Assembly: GCF_010093535.1 (NCBI RefSeq)
Contig: NW_022985172.1
Coordinates: 414,263-478,262 of the forward strand
DNA length: 64,000 nt
Direction of reading: 5' to 3'
DNA from: Lindgomyces ingoldianus
Lineage: Eukaryota > Ascomycota > Dothideomycetes > Pleosporales > Lindgomycetaceae
In this document: positions 1-10,932 of the stretch, in pieces
Layout: each line of letters starts with the position of its first letter
Numbering within the stretch: position 1 is the stretch's first letter
Translations under genes and position numbers: made by a program
The notes under the pieces: generated by a model
What the model was told of the DNA's origin: nothing
The model's database searches: none
The model's input: only the letters and a program-made list of their open reading frames with translations

Positions 1-1
1 T

Positions 2-3000
2 CTTCCTTCTGATGTCGATAGAGTCGTCGGCTTCACGATACAGGAGCTCATCATCTCGCGAGCTTTGGTAGTCCCCCAAGCTGAAACAGGCATCGAGACC
101 ATCTTTTCTCTTCGACCTTTCAACACCTGTTCCAAATCGTCGTCGGACAAGTGGAATGAGTTCAGGCTTTTTTCTTGGAGGGAAGATGGTTGGAGTGAAC
201 ATTGTCGCGGTTTGATCTCAACGAAATATATTCATACAACATCCGAGGTTGACGCTGGGACTGAGGAACGAGAAGCGTTGAAAAAGTACCAACAAGAACT
301 CGAGACTGCTGCTTGTGTTTGCACTACTAAAACGTCGCCTGATACGGTCTATGAGGATTTATCTAAAGCCGGTCTCGACTATGGGCCGACTTTCCGGAAT
401 CTCATTGAAGTATCTCATGGATCCGGCCAAGCCTTTGGCATGCTTCAGATCCCGGACACAAAGAGCGTCATGCCCTACCAGTACGAACACGATCATCTTC
501 TGCATCCTGCCACTATGGATACTTTCCTTCAGATACTTTTCCCCGCGTTGATCGATGTAGCGACAAACGTCAAAGAGCCATACATGCCAACCTTTGTACA
601 GGAGCTCTATGTCTCCAGCAAGATTTCCAACGTGCCAGGGCAAAAATTCAGAGCACTATCCAAAGCTGCATTTGTTGGTTTCCGCGAAGCTGCTGCCACT
701 GTTCATGTCTTTGACGAGGATTCGCCTGAGCCCGTCCTCCGTATCGAGGGTGTCAAGTGCACCGCACTGACTAGCTCTGGAGGGTCTGACGATGACGATC
801 TGTCCGAATCTAAGAAGCTATGCTTCGACCCACTTTGGGAACCAGATCTCGAATTTCTGGACAAGCCTCAGATGGAGCAGGTCCTTTGCACTGGTGGTGC
901 TGAGGACACTCCTTCTGAATATATTGCTCAACTTGAAATGGTGGCACATTATTTCTATGAGCAGGTCATCCGTAATATCAAGGATGAGGAAGTGAATTCA
1001 ATGTCCTCACACCACCAGAAGTACTTTCGGTACATGCAGCATCAACACGACTTGGTAAAACAAGGCAAAGTAGAGCATCAAAATGAGGACTGGCTTCGGT
1101 TTGATGAGCCTGAAGTGCAAGAGAAGATGCAGCAACTCATTGCACGTATTGAAGGTACTGACCATGAGGGTCAGCTTTTGTGCCGAATGGGAAACCGACT
1201 TACTTCAGTACTGCGACAGGAAGTTGATCCCCTAGCTCTGTGAGGCCACTAATCTTAATTGACTTGTACCATAACTAATGATTAAATAGGATGCTTGATG
1301 GTGGTTTACTCTACGACTACTACGCGAACTCCCTCGGCATAGCCACCTCATATTCGCAGCTGGCTAGATACATAACTCTCATGTCGAATAAAAACCCTGA
1401 TCTTGAATTCTTGGAGATTGGAGCTGGCACGGGAGGTGCTACTGTCCCAATCCTGGGGGCCCTCGGGGGCAGTAAAGGCACTTATCCGCGATTCAAGTCA
1501 TACACTTATACCGACATATCCTCCGGGTTCTTCGAAAAGGCCGAGGAAAAATTTAAGGAGTGGAAGGGCCTGATTGACTTCCGTAAGTTAGATGTCGAGA
1601 CTGATCCTGACAAGCAAGGCTTCGAGGGAAAGCAGTTCGACGTGATCATGGCATTCAATGTCCTTCACGCCACCAAGGATATTAAAAACACCCTGGAGAA
1701 TACTCGAAAACTCCTCAAGCCGTGAGTTCCATCTAACACCTTCCTTTCTGACTGCACATGTCTGATTTCTTCAGAGGCGGCAAACTACTGCTACTAGAGA
1801 TCACCCATGTTCTCAACCGTGTCTTCCTCCCCTTTGGATGTCTGCCAGGGTGGTGGTTATCGGAGGAGAGTTATAGACAATGGGGTCCGACTATGACCGA
1901 AGAGAAATGGACAGAAGTCTTGCGAGAGACTAGATTTGGACCCCTGTTGTCCAGCACACCGGACCACCAGAATCCCCGTGACCAAACTGGACGACTCATG
2001 ATCACTGAAGCTATCGAGAGCCTGCCTATTGGAGAAACTCCTCAGGAACGTCCTTCGTCTATCATTCTCGTTCACAGTGGCAATACTTTCCAAAGCCAAC
2101 CTTTAATTGACGAATTGCAGACAGAACTAGCGGCTAACCAAATAAATGTGTCGACATGTTCTTTTGCAGGCCTCGCGGAATTAGAGATCGCAAACAAAGT
2201 CATCGTTTCCTTTGCCGAACTCGACCAGCCGCTGCTACGCGACATCAGCTCCCAAGACTTTGGGACTCTCAAGCGCATTCTTCATGAATCATCAGGTCTG
2301 CTCTGGCTGACTAAGGGCGCCTGCCAAGAGGCAGCTCGACCAGATCTCGCCCTTATGCATGGGTTGGCAAGAACTCTCCGAGCAGAACATGAAGGATTCC
2401 CACTTGTTTCGTTCGATTATTCCGCGGAGAACCCTCTTCCTCCGACGCAAGCTGTATCGCTTCTTATGAAGGTCTTCAGAAGTGTGTACATGGAAAGAAA
2501 GTCGACCGATTTTGAATATTCAGAAAGACATGGTCTGCTATTCATCAAACGCTGCGTTGAAGCTGCTAGTCTTAACAGCCAGATCGCTGGCCAGACTAAT
2601 ACCGACCGCCGTGCCCCCGAGCCGCAGCCATTCTATCAGCCAGGACGACCCCTTACTCTTGCAATCGAAACGCCTGGACTTCTTGATACCCTTGTATTCA
2701 AGGATGACTATGTTGCGTCACAGTCTGTTGCCCCAGATTATGTTGAGATTGAAGTGAAGGCTGCCGGCTTGAACTTCCGCGACATCATGGTCAGCATGGG
2801 CCAACTTGTCGATGACTTTTTGGGATGCGAGTGTAGTGGAGTTGTGACCAGGGTTGGCACTGAAGTAACAAGACTCAAGATCGGCGATCGTGTCACGACT
2901 TGGACTCTCGGAGCCTATTGCAACTATTTGCACAACCCTGCTGCTCTCGTCCAACGCATCCCGGATAGTATGCCTTACCATGTAGCTGCGTCTTTGCCGA

Positions 3001-4986
3001 TTGTCTACTGCACTGCCTACTACGGATTAATATACATGGCTCGTCTTGTTAAAGGCGAGTCTGTATTGATTCACGCAGCTGCTGGTGGTGTCGGTCAGGC
3101 TGCAATCATGCTTTGTAAGCTGTTCGACGCCGAAATATATGTGACTGTTGGCACAAAGGAAAAGAAGGAGCATATAATGAAGACGTATAACATTCCTGAG
3201 GATCACATATTTTCTAGTCGAGATCTCTCCTTCGCCGAGGGTATCAAACGTATGACAGGAGGGAAGGGAGTTGACGTCGTGCTCAATTGTCTTGCAGGAG
3301 AGGCTCTCAAGGCAACCTGGAAATGCATTGCCACCTTTGGCCGGTTAGTAAACTGACTTATTCAGGAAGCAACACATGCTAACTTTCTCAGTTTCGTCGA
3401 GATTGGTAAAAAGGACATTGAAGATAATACTCGACTAGACATGGCACCCTTCATCCGAAACGTAGTTTTTGCTTCTGTTGATCTTACTGTAATCTTCCGC
3501 CATCGGAAAGCACTTGGCGCAGAGCTTCTGTCTGAGGTATGTGCAAATATCTACGGTTGCTTCTCGTGTTAATATGGTATAGGTGATGAAACTCTTGCAC
3601 AACGGAGATATCGGAGAGGTGTCCCCAATCAAGGTATTCTCATTCTCTCAGATTGAAGAAGCTTTTCGATACATGCAAGCTGGAAAGCATATGGGCAAGA
3701 TCATTTTGGAGCCCAAGGCGGACGACATTGTACCAGTAGGTTCATCTTCTACAATTATCTAGAAGACCCTAACCCTAGATAGGTTGTTCCACGGCCTGAT
3801 CAAGGCCTCCAATTCAAGGCCAATGCTTCCTATCTGATTGTGGGTGGCTTTGGTGGCCTCGGCCGAAGCATGGCCCGTTGGATGCAAACTCGAGGTGCGA
3901 AGAACTTGATCATGCTCTCTCGCTCAGGTGGAGGGAGCGAAGCTGCACAGACCCTCATCAAAGAGCTTTCGGAACTTGGCGTCCGCGTCGAACCTGTTGC
4001 TTGTGACATCATCAACGAGGACGAATTGAAAACGGGACTTGCCAAGATCAGGGAGACAATGCCTCCAATTCGAGGCGTCATTCAAGCTGCTATGCATCTT
4101 GAAGTGAGTGTCCGTCCCCTTTTATGTTCGTTAAATGTCTAACCTAATGTAGGACCGTATCTTTGATAATATGCCGTTAGATGTTTTCCACAAGGTCGTT
4201 CGACCGAAAGTACACGGCACTTGGAACCTTCATCAAGCAACTCTCTCGCAACCCCTCGACTTCTTTGTGATGCTTGCTTCAGCAGCCGGCATGGTCGGAG
4301 ACACATCCCAGGGCAATTATGCCGCTGCCAACGCATTCCAAGATGCCCTTGCCCACTACCGCGTCGCTCGCGGTCTTCCTGCCACAACGATTGATCTTGG
4401 CATGGTTAGATCCGTGGGCTACGTAGCCGAAAATCAAGGCGCTGCTGAACGAAACCTAGCACGCTGGGGATTCCTTCAAATCGAAGAAGCTGAATTCCTC
4501 GCTATGCTCGAAATCGCGATGACTGGCAAGCAAGTTCAAATTGTGACCGGCGTTGGCACACAAGCACATTTCGACCGTTCCGAGGGCGAGATTCCACATT
4601 GGTTCCGCGAACCATCGTTTTCACATCTCCACAAAATGCGGGCTCGCGTTGTCGAGTCTGACAAAAATGCCGGACCCTCCATTTCGCAGCGCTTGAAGGA
4701 GTCGACGTCCTTGACCGAAGGTGCCGCTGTTGTGCTCGAGGCTGTGCTGACGAAGCTCTCCAAGTCGTTGATGATTCCAATGGAAGAGTTGGATGCCTCG
4801 GCGCCGACGAGCGTGTATGGTGTTGACTCTCTAGTTGCTGTTGAGATAAGAAACTGGCTGGGGCGGGAGATGAAGGCAGATGTTCCTGTATTTGAGATTC
4901 TCCAAGCTTCTTCGCTGCAGAGTTTGAGTTATAAGATTGCGGAGAAGAGTAAGTTAGTTGAGGGTAAGGGAGACGCGGACGATTGA
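2..4986 (+). CDS. Highly reducing polyketide synthase, 3' part (DH-MT-ER-KR-ACP), 5' end outside window
   Basis: C-terminal 1563 residues of an iterative type I highly reducing PKS; KS, AT and the start of DH lie before base 1. Exons by frame and splice sites: 2-1239, 1290-1721, 1775-3343, 3392-3536, 3583-3735, 3783-4103, 4153-4986 (introns 46-53 nt). The frame is open from the first bases. Domains: DH second half with HPATMD (catalytic Asp, about 500-520); C-methyltransferase with SAM motif EIGAGTGG (about 1416-1440) and LKPGGKLLLLE after the 1722-1774 intron; enoyl reductase with HAAAGGVGQAA (about 3074); ketoreductase with GGFGGLGR (about 3843) and catalytic NYAAANAF (about 4316); ACP with YGVDSLVAVEIRNW (Ser for phosphopantetheine, about 4820). 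The protein ends after ACP with no TE or reductive release domain, so release must come from another enzyme or from cyclisation. All visible catalytic motifs are intact. A methylated, strongly reduced polyketide is expected; the product cannot be told. Confidence 0.96.
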
Positions 4987-6018
4987 ATCGAAAACGGATC
5001 CATTGCGAGGGGTGGGAGATGAAGGCGACCTTCTGATCCTGTATATACATTTTGAATATTATCTCATGAATTATTTCATCCTTAACTCCAACTAGATGCT
5101 AGTTTAGATGGGCCACGGGTCCCATAAGGGCGTAGACAAATGTAACTTCCGTCCTTACCACGCAACAACTATAAGGACAAGGCTCTATACCACTCCACCA
5201 ATACAACCAAAAAGGTTCGAATAATCAACTAACAGTTGATTCTGCGTACAGAATAGTATATATACCCGTCGCGCGTAAGGGCCATCTCGGCCTTACAACA
5301 ACTCTTCGCACTGGTTATATAAGTATTTACAAGGAAAGGGCAACAGAGTTGTTATTTTCCTCATTTCCTCACAATTCTATTAAATAAGTACAAAACATAT
5401 ATAGGGGAGCAGAAGGGGGAAAACAAGGATTGAGATGACAAATTTACCTCCATAGAGTTATAATGAACATCTTCCACGGAGCTAACCCTAGAGCTATGCC
5501 TATAACTAGGATGTTAGGAAGAAATTCTGCGCAACGTAGGTCAGCTTATATTCTGCTTTGTTATCTCAGATACCCTGGCCTGATGACCACTCTGGCAATT
5601 CTACCCTGTTGTGGGGATTTTTCTTGTTTTCTTCCCTATTGCGATTTTACTTCTTCTATTTTCTTGTCTGCCCTCATACGCGTGGATATCTCGTCATTGA
5701 ATACTTCCTCAATCTTTCACATTTGCCATCAGATGTTTACGAAGTTGTTACTTAGTCTCAGTATTTCTCCCTACCCCTTTCCTCAATGATATTACCCCTC
5801 CACTGTTCTTTCGTCAACTTCCCACCTGTAGTACATTCCCTCCCCTCTGCAAGTCTGTTAACCTTGTGGGATTCCACCACGCTAATCCATTGAGAGAGGC
5901 CTCAAAGAGGACCAAGCACAAGGTATGAAGTGAACAGGGTTGCCTATGGCCCTAGATCGAAGGTGGTTGCCAATAGCAGCATTCCGAATTGGTCATCGTG
6001 GTCACGCCTCCTCCTAAC
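4987..6018. other. Intergenic, convergent 3' ends
   Basis: The stretch lies between the PKS stop and the stop of the minus-strand gene at 6019-6804. It is AT-rich in 5200-5450. A short inverted pair (CAACAACTCT near 5297 and AGAGTTGTTA near 5346) could belong to a transcription end or to an old repeat. No convincing gene was seen. Confidence 0.5.
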
Positions 6019-6804
6019 TCACCCACCTGGCTTAACAAGCAGGTCTCCTAGAACACTCGGATCCAACAACCCAGCCTCTGGTGCGTCAATTCCACACCTG
6101 ACCCACATACTCTTCCACAACGCACCAACTACCCTCTCCTCCGGCATAAACACAACCGTATTCACATAGGACCTCGTTGTGTTCAAACAACCCGGCATAT
6201 TAAACAACTCTGCCTCGCAATTATCGTCTTTCCCAGCAAAGAACACTCCGCAACGCGCCATAGTAGGCAAGTCGACACAAGACCCATTCTTGTGTGCAGA
6301 TGCAGGAGGCGGGATTCTCAGCTCATGTATCAGCTCGCCGCGACAGTGCTTCGGTCCTCCAGACCCGGTATACGAGAGGGCGAGGATGGGGAACTGTGGG
6401 CCTGCGGGCGATGGTATCGGTGGGATGGGTGCTTGTTCCGTTTCGATCGGTCCGATATATCCCTCATCTACAGTTGTCCGCGGGGGTTGCGGTGTCGGCG
6501 TCAGGCCGATAAATCCTTCGTCAACCGACGTCGATCGTGATATCGCTGGGATGGAAATGATTGCAGCCCAAGCGACAGATGTTGCAGATTCGATATCGAT
6601 GTCTGTACGATCCAAGGTAGTCCCATTGGTCTTTCCTTTGATTTCTGGCTCTGCTTGCCCTGGTTTGGCGGCTTCTGCGAGTGTGAGTTGTGGGATTTTT
6701 GCGGGATGACGTGCTTGAAAAGCGGTGGAAAGCGAGATGGCCAGAATGGTGAAGACAAGGAGGATCGTGGAGAGGCTTATTAGCATGCGTCGAGAGATTG
6801 CCAT
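6019..6804 (-). CDS. Small membrane-anchored secretory-pathway protein, unknown function
   Basis: Uninterrupted 261-aa frame read from ATG at 6804. An upstream in-frame extension to 7020 exists, but the 6804 ATG places a hydrophobic helix (about residues 8-27, LISLSTILLVFTILAISL) directly behind a short basic N-terminus MAISRR, the layout of a signal anchor. After a linker come two copies of the motif VDEG(F/Y)IG about 20 residues apart, separated by Pro/Thr. The C-terminal half has about five Cys (CRGEL, GSCVDLP, ARCGVFF, NCEAEL, PGCLN, WVRCGI), suggesting a disulphide-bonded lumenal or extracellular domain. I do not recognise the family. It lies tail-to-tail with the PKS and next to the decayed acyltransferase, but nothing shows a role in the pathway. 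Confidence 0.75.
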   Translation of the reverse strand: MAISRRMLISLSTILLVFTILAISLSTAFQARHPAKIPQLTLAEAAKPGQAEPEIKGKTNGTTLDRTDIDIESATSVAWAAIISIPAISRSTSVDEGFIGLTPTPQPPRTTVDEGYIGPIETEQAPIPPIPSPAGPQFPILALSYTGSGGPKHCRGELIHELRIPPPASAHKNGSCVDLPTMARCGVFFAGKDDNCEAELFNMPGCLNTTRSYVNTVVFMPEERVVGALWKSMWVRCGIDAPEAGLLDPSVLGDLLVKPGG

Positions 6805-7429
6805 GGCTGAGTCTTTAGTAGATACATGAACAGGAGGAAATTTTGGAGTTCTGATTAGATTGGGGTTGGGTTGGGACGCTGAAGTGCAGGGGTGTGCCAA
6901 GATGGGGTGTTGCGTTGGCGGTTTCATCAACGAGTGGTCCTGAAACGCGAAGCCCCGTGACAAGAATGCTCGGCATACCGGCCGTCGAAGGACATGGGGA
7001 ATGTTGAAACTAGGTTGCAAAATCTATACTTTGCGATGGGTATGCAGTTATGGAGTTGTACAAGTTCGCGTCTGGTTTAATTGCTACAAAGACGTCATCT
7101 TTCATTCCCACACTTCTGAGTGGGCTTATGTTCGGACCTACGCCACGGGTGCTAGTCAAGATATGGAACTGATGTTAACACAGCAGGAACTACATTTAAT
7201 TTTAAGATATTAATAGAACGAAGGGGTTGAGGCGTAGCCTTGCAACTATTGCGGTTACTCCGGTTATTTCCTCAGCTAAGGCTTTACGATTGGAATGGGA
7301 GGATGGTTCCGATAGGTATTATATATGGCCTCAGTCAAAGATAGCGATGTCGCCGTCACCGAGTTAATCTTCGCTCGACGTGAACTTTGGCCGAAATCCT
7401 GCTTTTTTCAGTTTTGCTTAGACCTGTTA
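6805..7429. other. Intergenic
   Basis: The likely promoter and 5' leader of the minus-strand gene starting at 6804 lie here, followed by the tail of the decayed acyltransferase region. No other gene is supported. Confidence 0.4.
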
Positions 7430-8575
7430 ATCATTTGCGTGTGGGTAGGACTCGCCAAGGATTTTGCTACTTCCTTTGCTCATGGGAATACCAGCCGAAA
7501 TGTCGATAACAAGATGCATGACTCCGGAGACCAGAAACGTAGTAAAGGCTCTCAAATCTCTGGGAATCACACTTCCTCTCCTAAGTTTCGAAATCCCAAG
7601 TAACAAGAAATGACAAACAGAAGAAACTCAATGGGGTTTCGTTTAGTACCAGAAGACGCTACGTGACCGTCAGATTGGTGACTCCAATTATCAAACAACA
7701 GAGAGTGGGAGGAATTCCTACCTCTGAAGTTGCCGAATGGAATAGATTTCAGAGTAAGGGTTATAGAAAGGAGGCAAGTCCCTCGGATCATCGAAACCTA
7801 GTCCAGCTGCGAAGAAAGCGACAATGCTGTATGCCCCCCTTTCCACAAAATTCACGCCTAATCCTAAGCATCTTGTGGCAAAGAACAGAATCACTATTTC
7901 TTCGGTGGTGATCAAATCGCTATGTCTAGTGAAGACAGGTATCTTGTGGAAGGAGAAAAGTTTGTTCGTGACTTCGATGTCAGAGCTAGCCCCGAGACGT
8001 CTAAGACGGGATAGGAAATCTCGATGACTCCTAAGGTGGGCAGTAAGAACACCTTCCGATTTAGAATGTAACCTATGTCGTAGTCAGAGAACCTTGGGAT
8101 GTTCTTGGCTGCGTAGGGCGTGTTGACGAATCTCCAATTTGTCGGCACCTAGAACCCGAACTTCACTCTTTCGAGCCCTCTACTACCCCGATCCTCGATT
8201 ATTTTATTTTCCGCCTTACTGGTGAACGTAAGCTGCGCCGTAGATTCCCCAGTCTCTTTATTTAATTCGGACGCAAGCTTCAAACCACCCACAAGATGCC
8301 AGTACTAAAGTCCCATCAGCTCAGCAGCACAATATCGATGTATTACATATAGAACGATATCGCATAGCCACCAAGCATTAAATCTCATGGCATCCGGGCC
8401 ATATGCCCCATGCACCTGGGAACACATCGCCATAGGATGGCTGCTAAAAGAGGGAGAGAGGCTAGACGGACGAAAGCATGCGCAGGGGCGATTCCAACGA
8501 CCAAAGTGGAGATGAGAATCTCGGCGAGGAGATGTACACCCGGATGGAGTTCAATGTTACACAGAGGAACGGGAA
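7430..8575 (-). pseudogene. Decayed wax-synthase-like (MBOAT_2/Tri7-type) membrane O-acyltransferase
   Basis: Reading the minus strand gives pieces in the order of a fungal wax-synthase-domain acyltransferase. They are an N-terminal hydrophobic segment (about 8560-8390; LLAEILISTLVVGIAPAHAF), a second segment (about 8380-8300; LGGYAISFYM, YIDIVLLS), a juxtamembrane NTPYAAKNIPRF (about 8120), a membrane segment with GLGFDDPRDLPPF (about 7790), and the conserved active-site-type segment SGVMHLVIDISAGIP (about 7530-7484). The order and spacing match the family, which transfers acyl groups to alcohols and often acetylates secondary metabolites. The reading frame is broken. In one frame stops occur at 8385 (TGA), 8343 (TAA) and 8316 (TGA), each explained by one C:G to T:A change, and at least two frame changes follow (near 8000 and 7730). 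The family call is by pattern recognition, and splicing could explain only part of the breaks. Confidence 0.65.
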
Positions 8576-8859
8576 GTGAGAGAGGAAGACAGATTGGAAA
8601 AATATTAGGAATGGGGGCGAGTGACTTCAGAAAGCATGGAGATGCTATGGTGCAAATGTTGGCGCAGTTCTTGGGACGCCAATGTCCGGGATAATAAGCG
8701 CTTTTCTGATACTTGTGATATAACGTACCGCACACGCTGCACTAAGTTTCGTTAGTAATGAATTCTAGGCTCCAGAACCCACGACGGGAAATATATCCAG
8801 AACATATTGATAGATCCTTTGCTTTATCATTGGGGATTCTTGGCTGGCCTCAATCCGCC

Positions 8860-10177
8860 TTACGACATGACCTCTTCCATCCATGGGTAGACTACTGAGT
8901 TCGCCTCCGGATACCCCATATGGAATCTTTCTTGAATAAATCGCATCTCTTTCGGGCTTCCGTACTCTGCCAACAACATACTGTCCTCCACTGGCATGCA
9001 CCCATCCAAAACTCCGTTAATCAACAACATTCGGCAACTCTTCATTCCCATCGCGACCACTGGCACTCCTTCGCCTTCGCCACTGACCAGCGAGAATGTC
9101 TTCTGACACTTCTCTTTCATCTCTTCGAAATCCTTGTACCCATACTTTTCGCAATACGCTCTCTCAAGCCCGAATGGATACTCATGTTTCGCAATCTGAT
9201 CCAACCACTCGCGCCCAATGTAATGATGGGTCCCGGCGCCATGGCCTACCGATCCTGTAAGCATATCTTTGTGGGTATGCGCTAGACGAATGGCGTAGTA
9301 ACCACCAGCCGACAGACCCCAGGCGATAATCTTTTTGGAGTTGAATTGTGGCTGTGCATGGACCCATTCAAGAATCGACGAGAAGAGACGATCTGGGGAC
9401 AGAGGGTCAGTTTTATTGGCAGGGCAGTCGACGGTGGTGCCAGGGATGTCGCAGATGACTGTCGCCCATCCGCGCTTAAGATGTTCATCTGTCCGCTGTT
9501 TCCGTCAGTTCAGTTGTGTACCTGCTAATACGCGAGGAAATACAACCTCTGTATTATCGGGTCTATGGCCATCCAAACCCGTTACGAGAAGCACAACCGG
9601 ACATTTGTTCCCCTCACTCGCACTCTTCGGCTGTCTAATATAGAGTGGAATTTCGTTACCATCCCCATTACTCGCATACTTGTGTGGTATCACCGTCTCT
9701 GTGATCGGAACCTCCCAAAGCTTACTTCCCTTCAAGTACACCCCCTTCTGCGCCTCAAAAACCTGCCTCTTCAAATCCGTCCCAATATACGGAAACCGGG
9801 CAAGCCGAAACACAGCATTCGCACGCAGGTACAATTTCCTCGCAGCCTCTTGATCCTTTGCTTCCATTGCTTCCGCTTCTTTCGCTAGCCTTTCACCCGT
9901 TGGGAAGAATGCGTTGGTATAGTTGTCGGAGAAGGGGTCGTTGATGTTCTTTACGATCAGGTGGTCGAATCTTTGCATAGTGAGTAGCTCTATCGAAAAA
10001 GCGATGGGGGAGGGGAAATTACATTGGCTCAAAATCCTCAAACTTCCCGTCATGAAATGGATACACACCCCTTCGACATGGAAACATCCATCTCAATTCC
10101 CACAGATTCTTGATGCTTCCTGCGTGGCCGTAATCCTTCTTGAATAAATCTCCTATGACCCATTGACCGTTCGGCAT
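8860..10177 (-). CDS. AYG1-like alpha/beta hydrolase (polyketide-shortening/release type)
   Basis: Three exons on the minus strand: 10023-10177, 9547-9970 and 8860-9495, with introns 9971-10022 (52 nt) and 9496-9546 (51 nt, acceptor AACAG, branch CTGAC). The joined protein is 404 aa, close to the about 406 aa of Aspergillus fumigatus Ayg1. It starts at ATG 10177 (MPNGQW). Family landmarks: PFHDG and FEPIF around splice 1, KNIND, VLLVTGLDGHRPDN, RGWAT, the nucleophile elbow GLSAGGYYA (Ser, about 9325), LINGVLDG (Asp region) and FHMGYP (catalytic His, about 8920). Ayg1 hydrolyses a heptaketide chain in DHN-melanin biosynthesis, and related enzymes release or shorten other polyketides. Beside a PKS without a releasing domain it is a natural candidate for the chain-release or editing step; that partnership is inferred. 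A shorter 33-nt intron is possible at 9489-9521 but gives a worse match. Confidence 0.9.
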
Positions 10178-10932
10178 TTTCGCAAAATTACAGAACCGCT
10201 GGGCCTGGGATTAGAGACCGGAATGAATAATCGCTTAGCAGTTTTAATGCAAATAGTTTTGGTTTGTCGAATTTGAAGCTTGCGCAGGTATGATATACCT
10301 CTTTCGGTGATAGCGGGGCCGAACCCGTCTAACCAGCGGCCCGACCGGGACCCCGCATTCTCACATTTCTTCCATCTCGTTCCTGACAGGGCTGAAACTG
10401 GATTTATACGAGCCTCAATCGTTTGGGACATTTGAACGAATAGGAGGAGTTTCGCTGCATTATTCGGAGATATCTGCGTTGCGTTTGTGCAAGAACATGC
10501 AGGTGGTTTCCTCGAATATCACACCGCTAAGCAGGATCTAGTATTATTTAAGGTGATATTTAAGCTCTTTGTTACAGCTTTTGCCAGCACATGTAGATGA
10601 ATGGCGCGGCGAATATTCATACAGTGGTTATTCTGATATATCACGTGACCGCGCCGTTCAAGGTTTCAAGGCCATGGAAGTCCCGATCCCCGGACTTTGG
10701 AGTGAAGTCCTGCTAGTAAGAGTGGCCTCCTATAATCACGAGTTGAAAATACTAGAAACTGTTAAAGTAAAGTTGCCAGGGTATTTCTAAGCTCGCATTT
10801 TGGGTCTACTTATTTCTGGTGATCGAACGTGTCCAGACGCAGGCAATGATTCATACTCTTCTAAGTATGTTTTCTAGTTCAGCATTTTCAAAATGCCCTC
10901 ATGCACGAATATATGCTTCCTATGTAAGCAAT
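10178..10932. other. Intergenic / promoter of the AYG1-like gene
   Basis: The stretch separates the start of the AYG1-like gene from the stop of the next minus-strand gene. Small frames here (such as 10153-10431) lack any recognisable domain. Nothing else was seen. Confidence 0.4.

Noticed and set aside
5200..5460. Possible LTR-like remnant in the PKS 3' flank
   Set aside because: A short inverted repeat and AT-rich sequence, but no target duplication or TG...CA ends could be found.
9489..9521. 33-nt intron in the AYG1-like gene
   Set aside because: Too short, and the 51-nt intron 9496-9546 restores the family sequence better.
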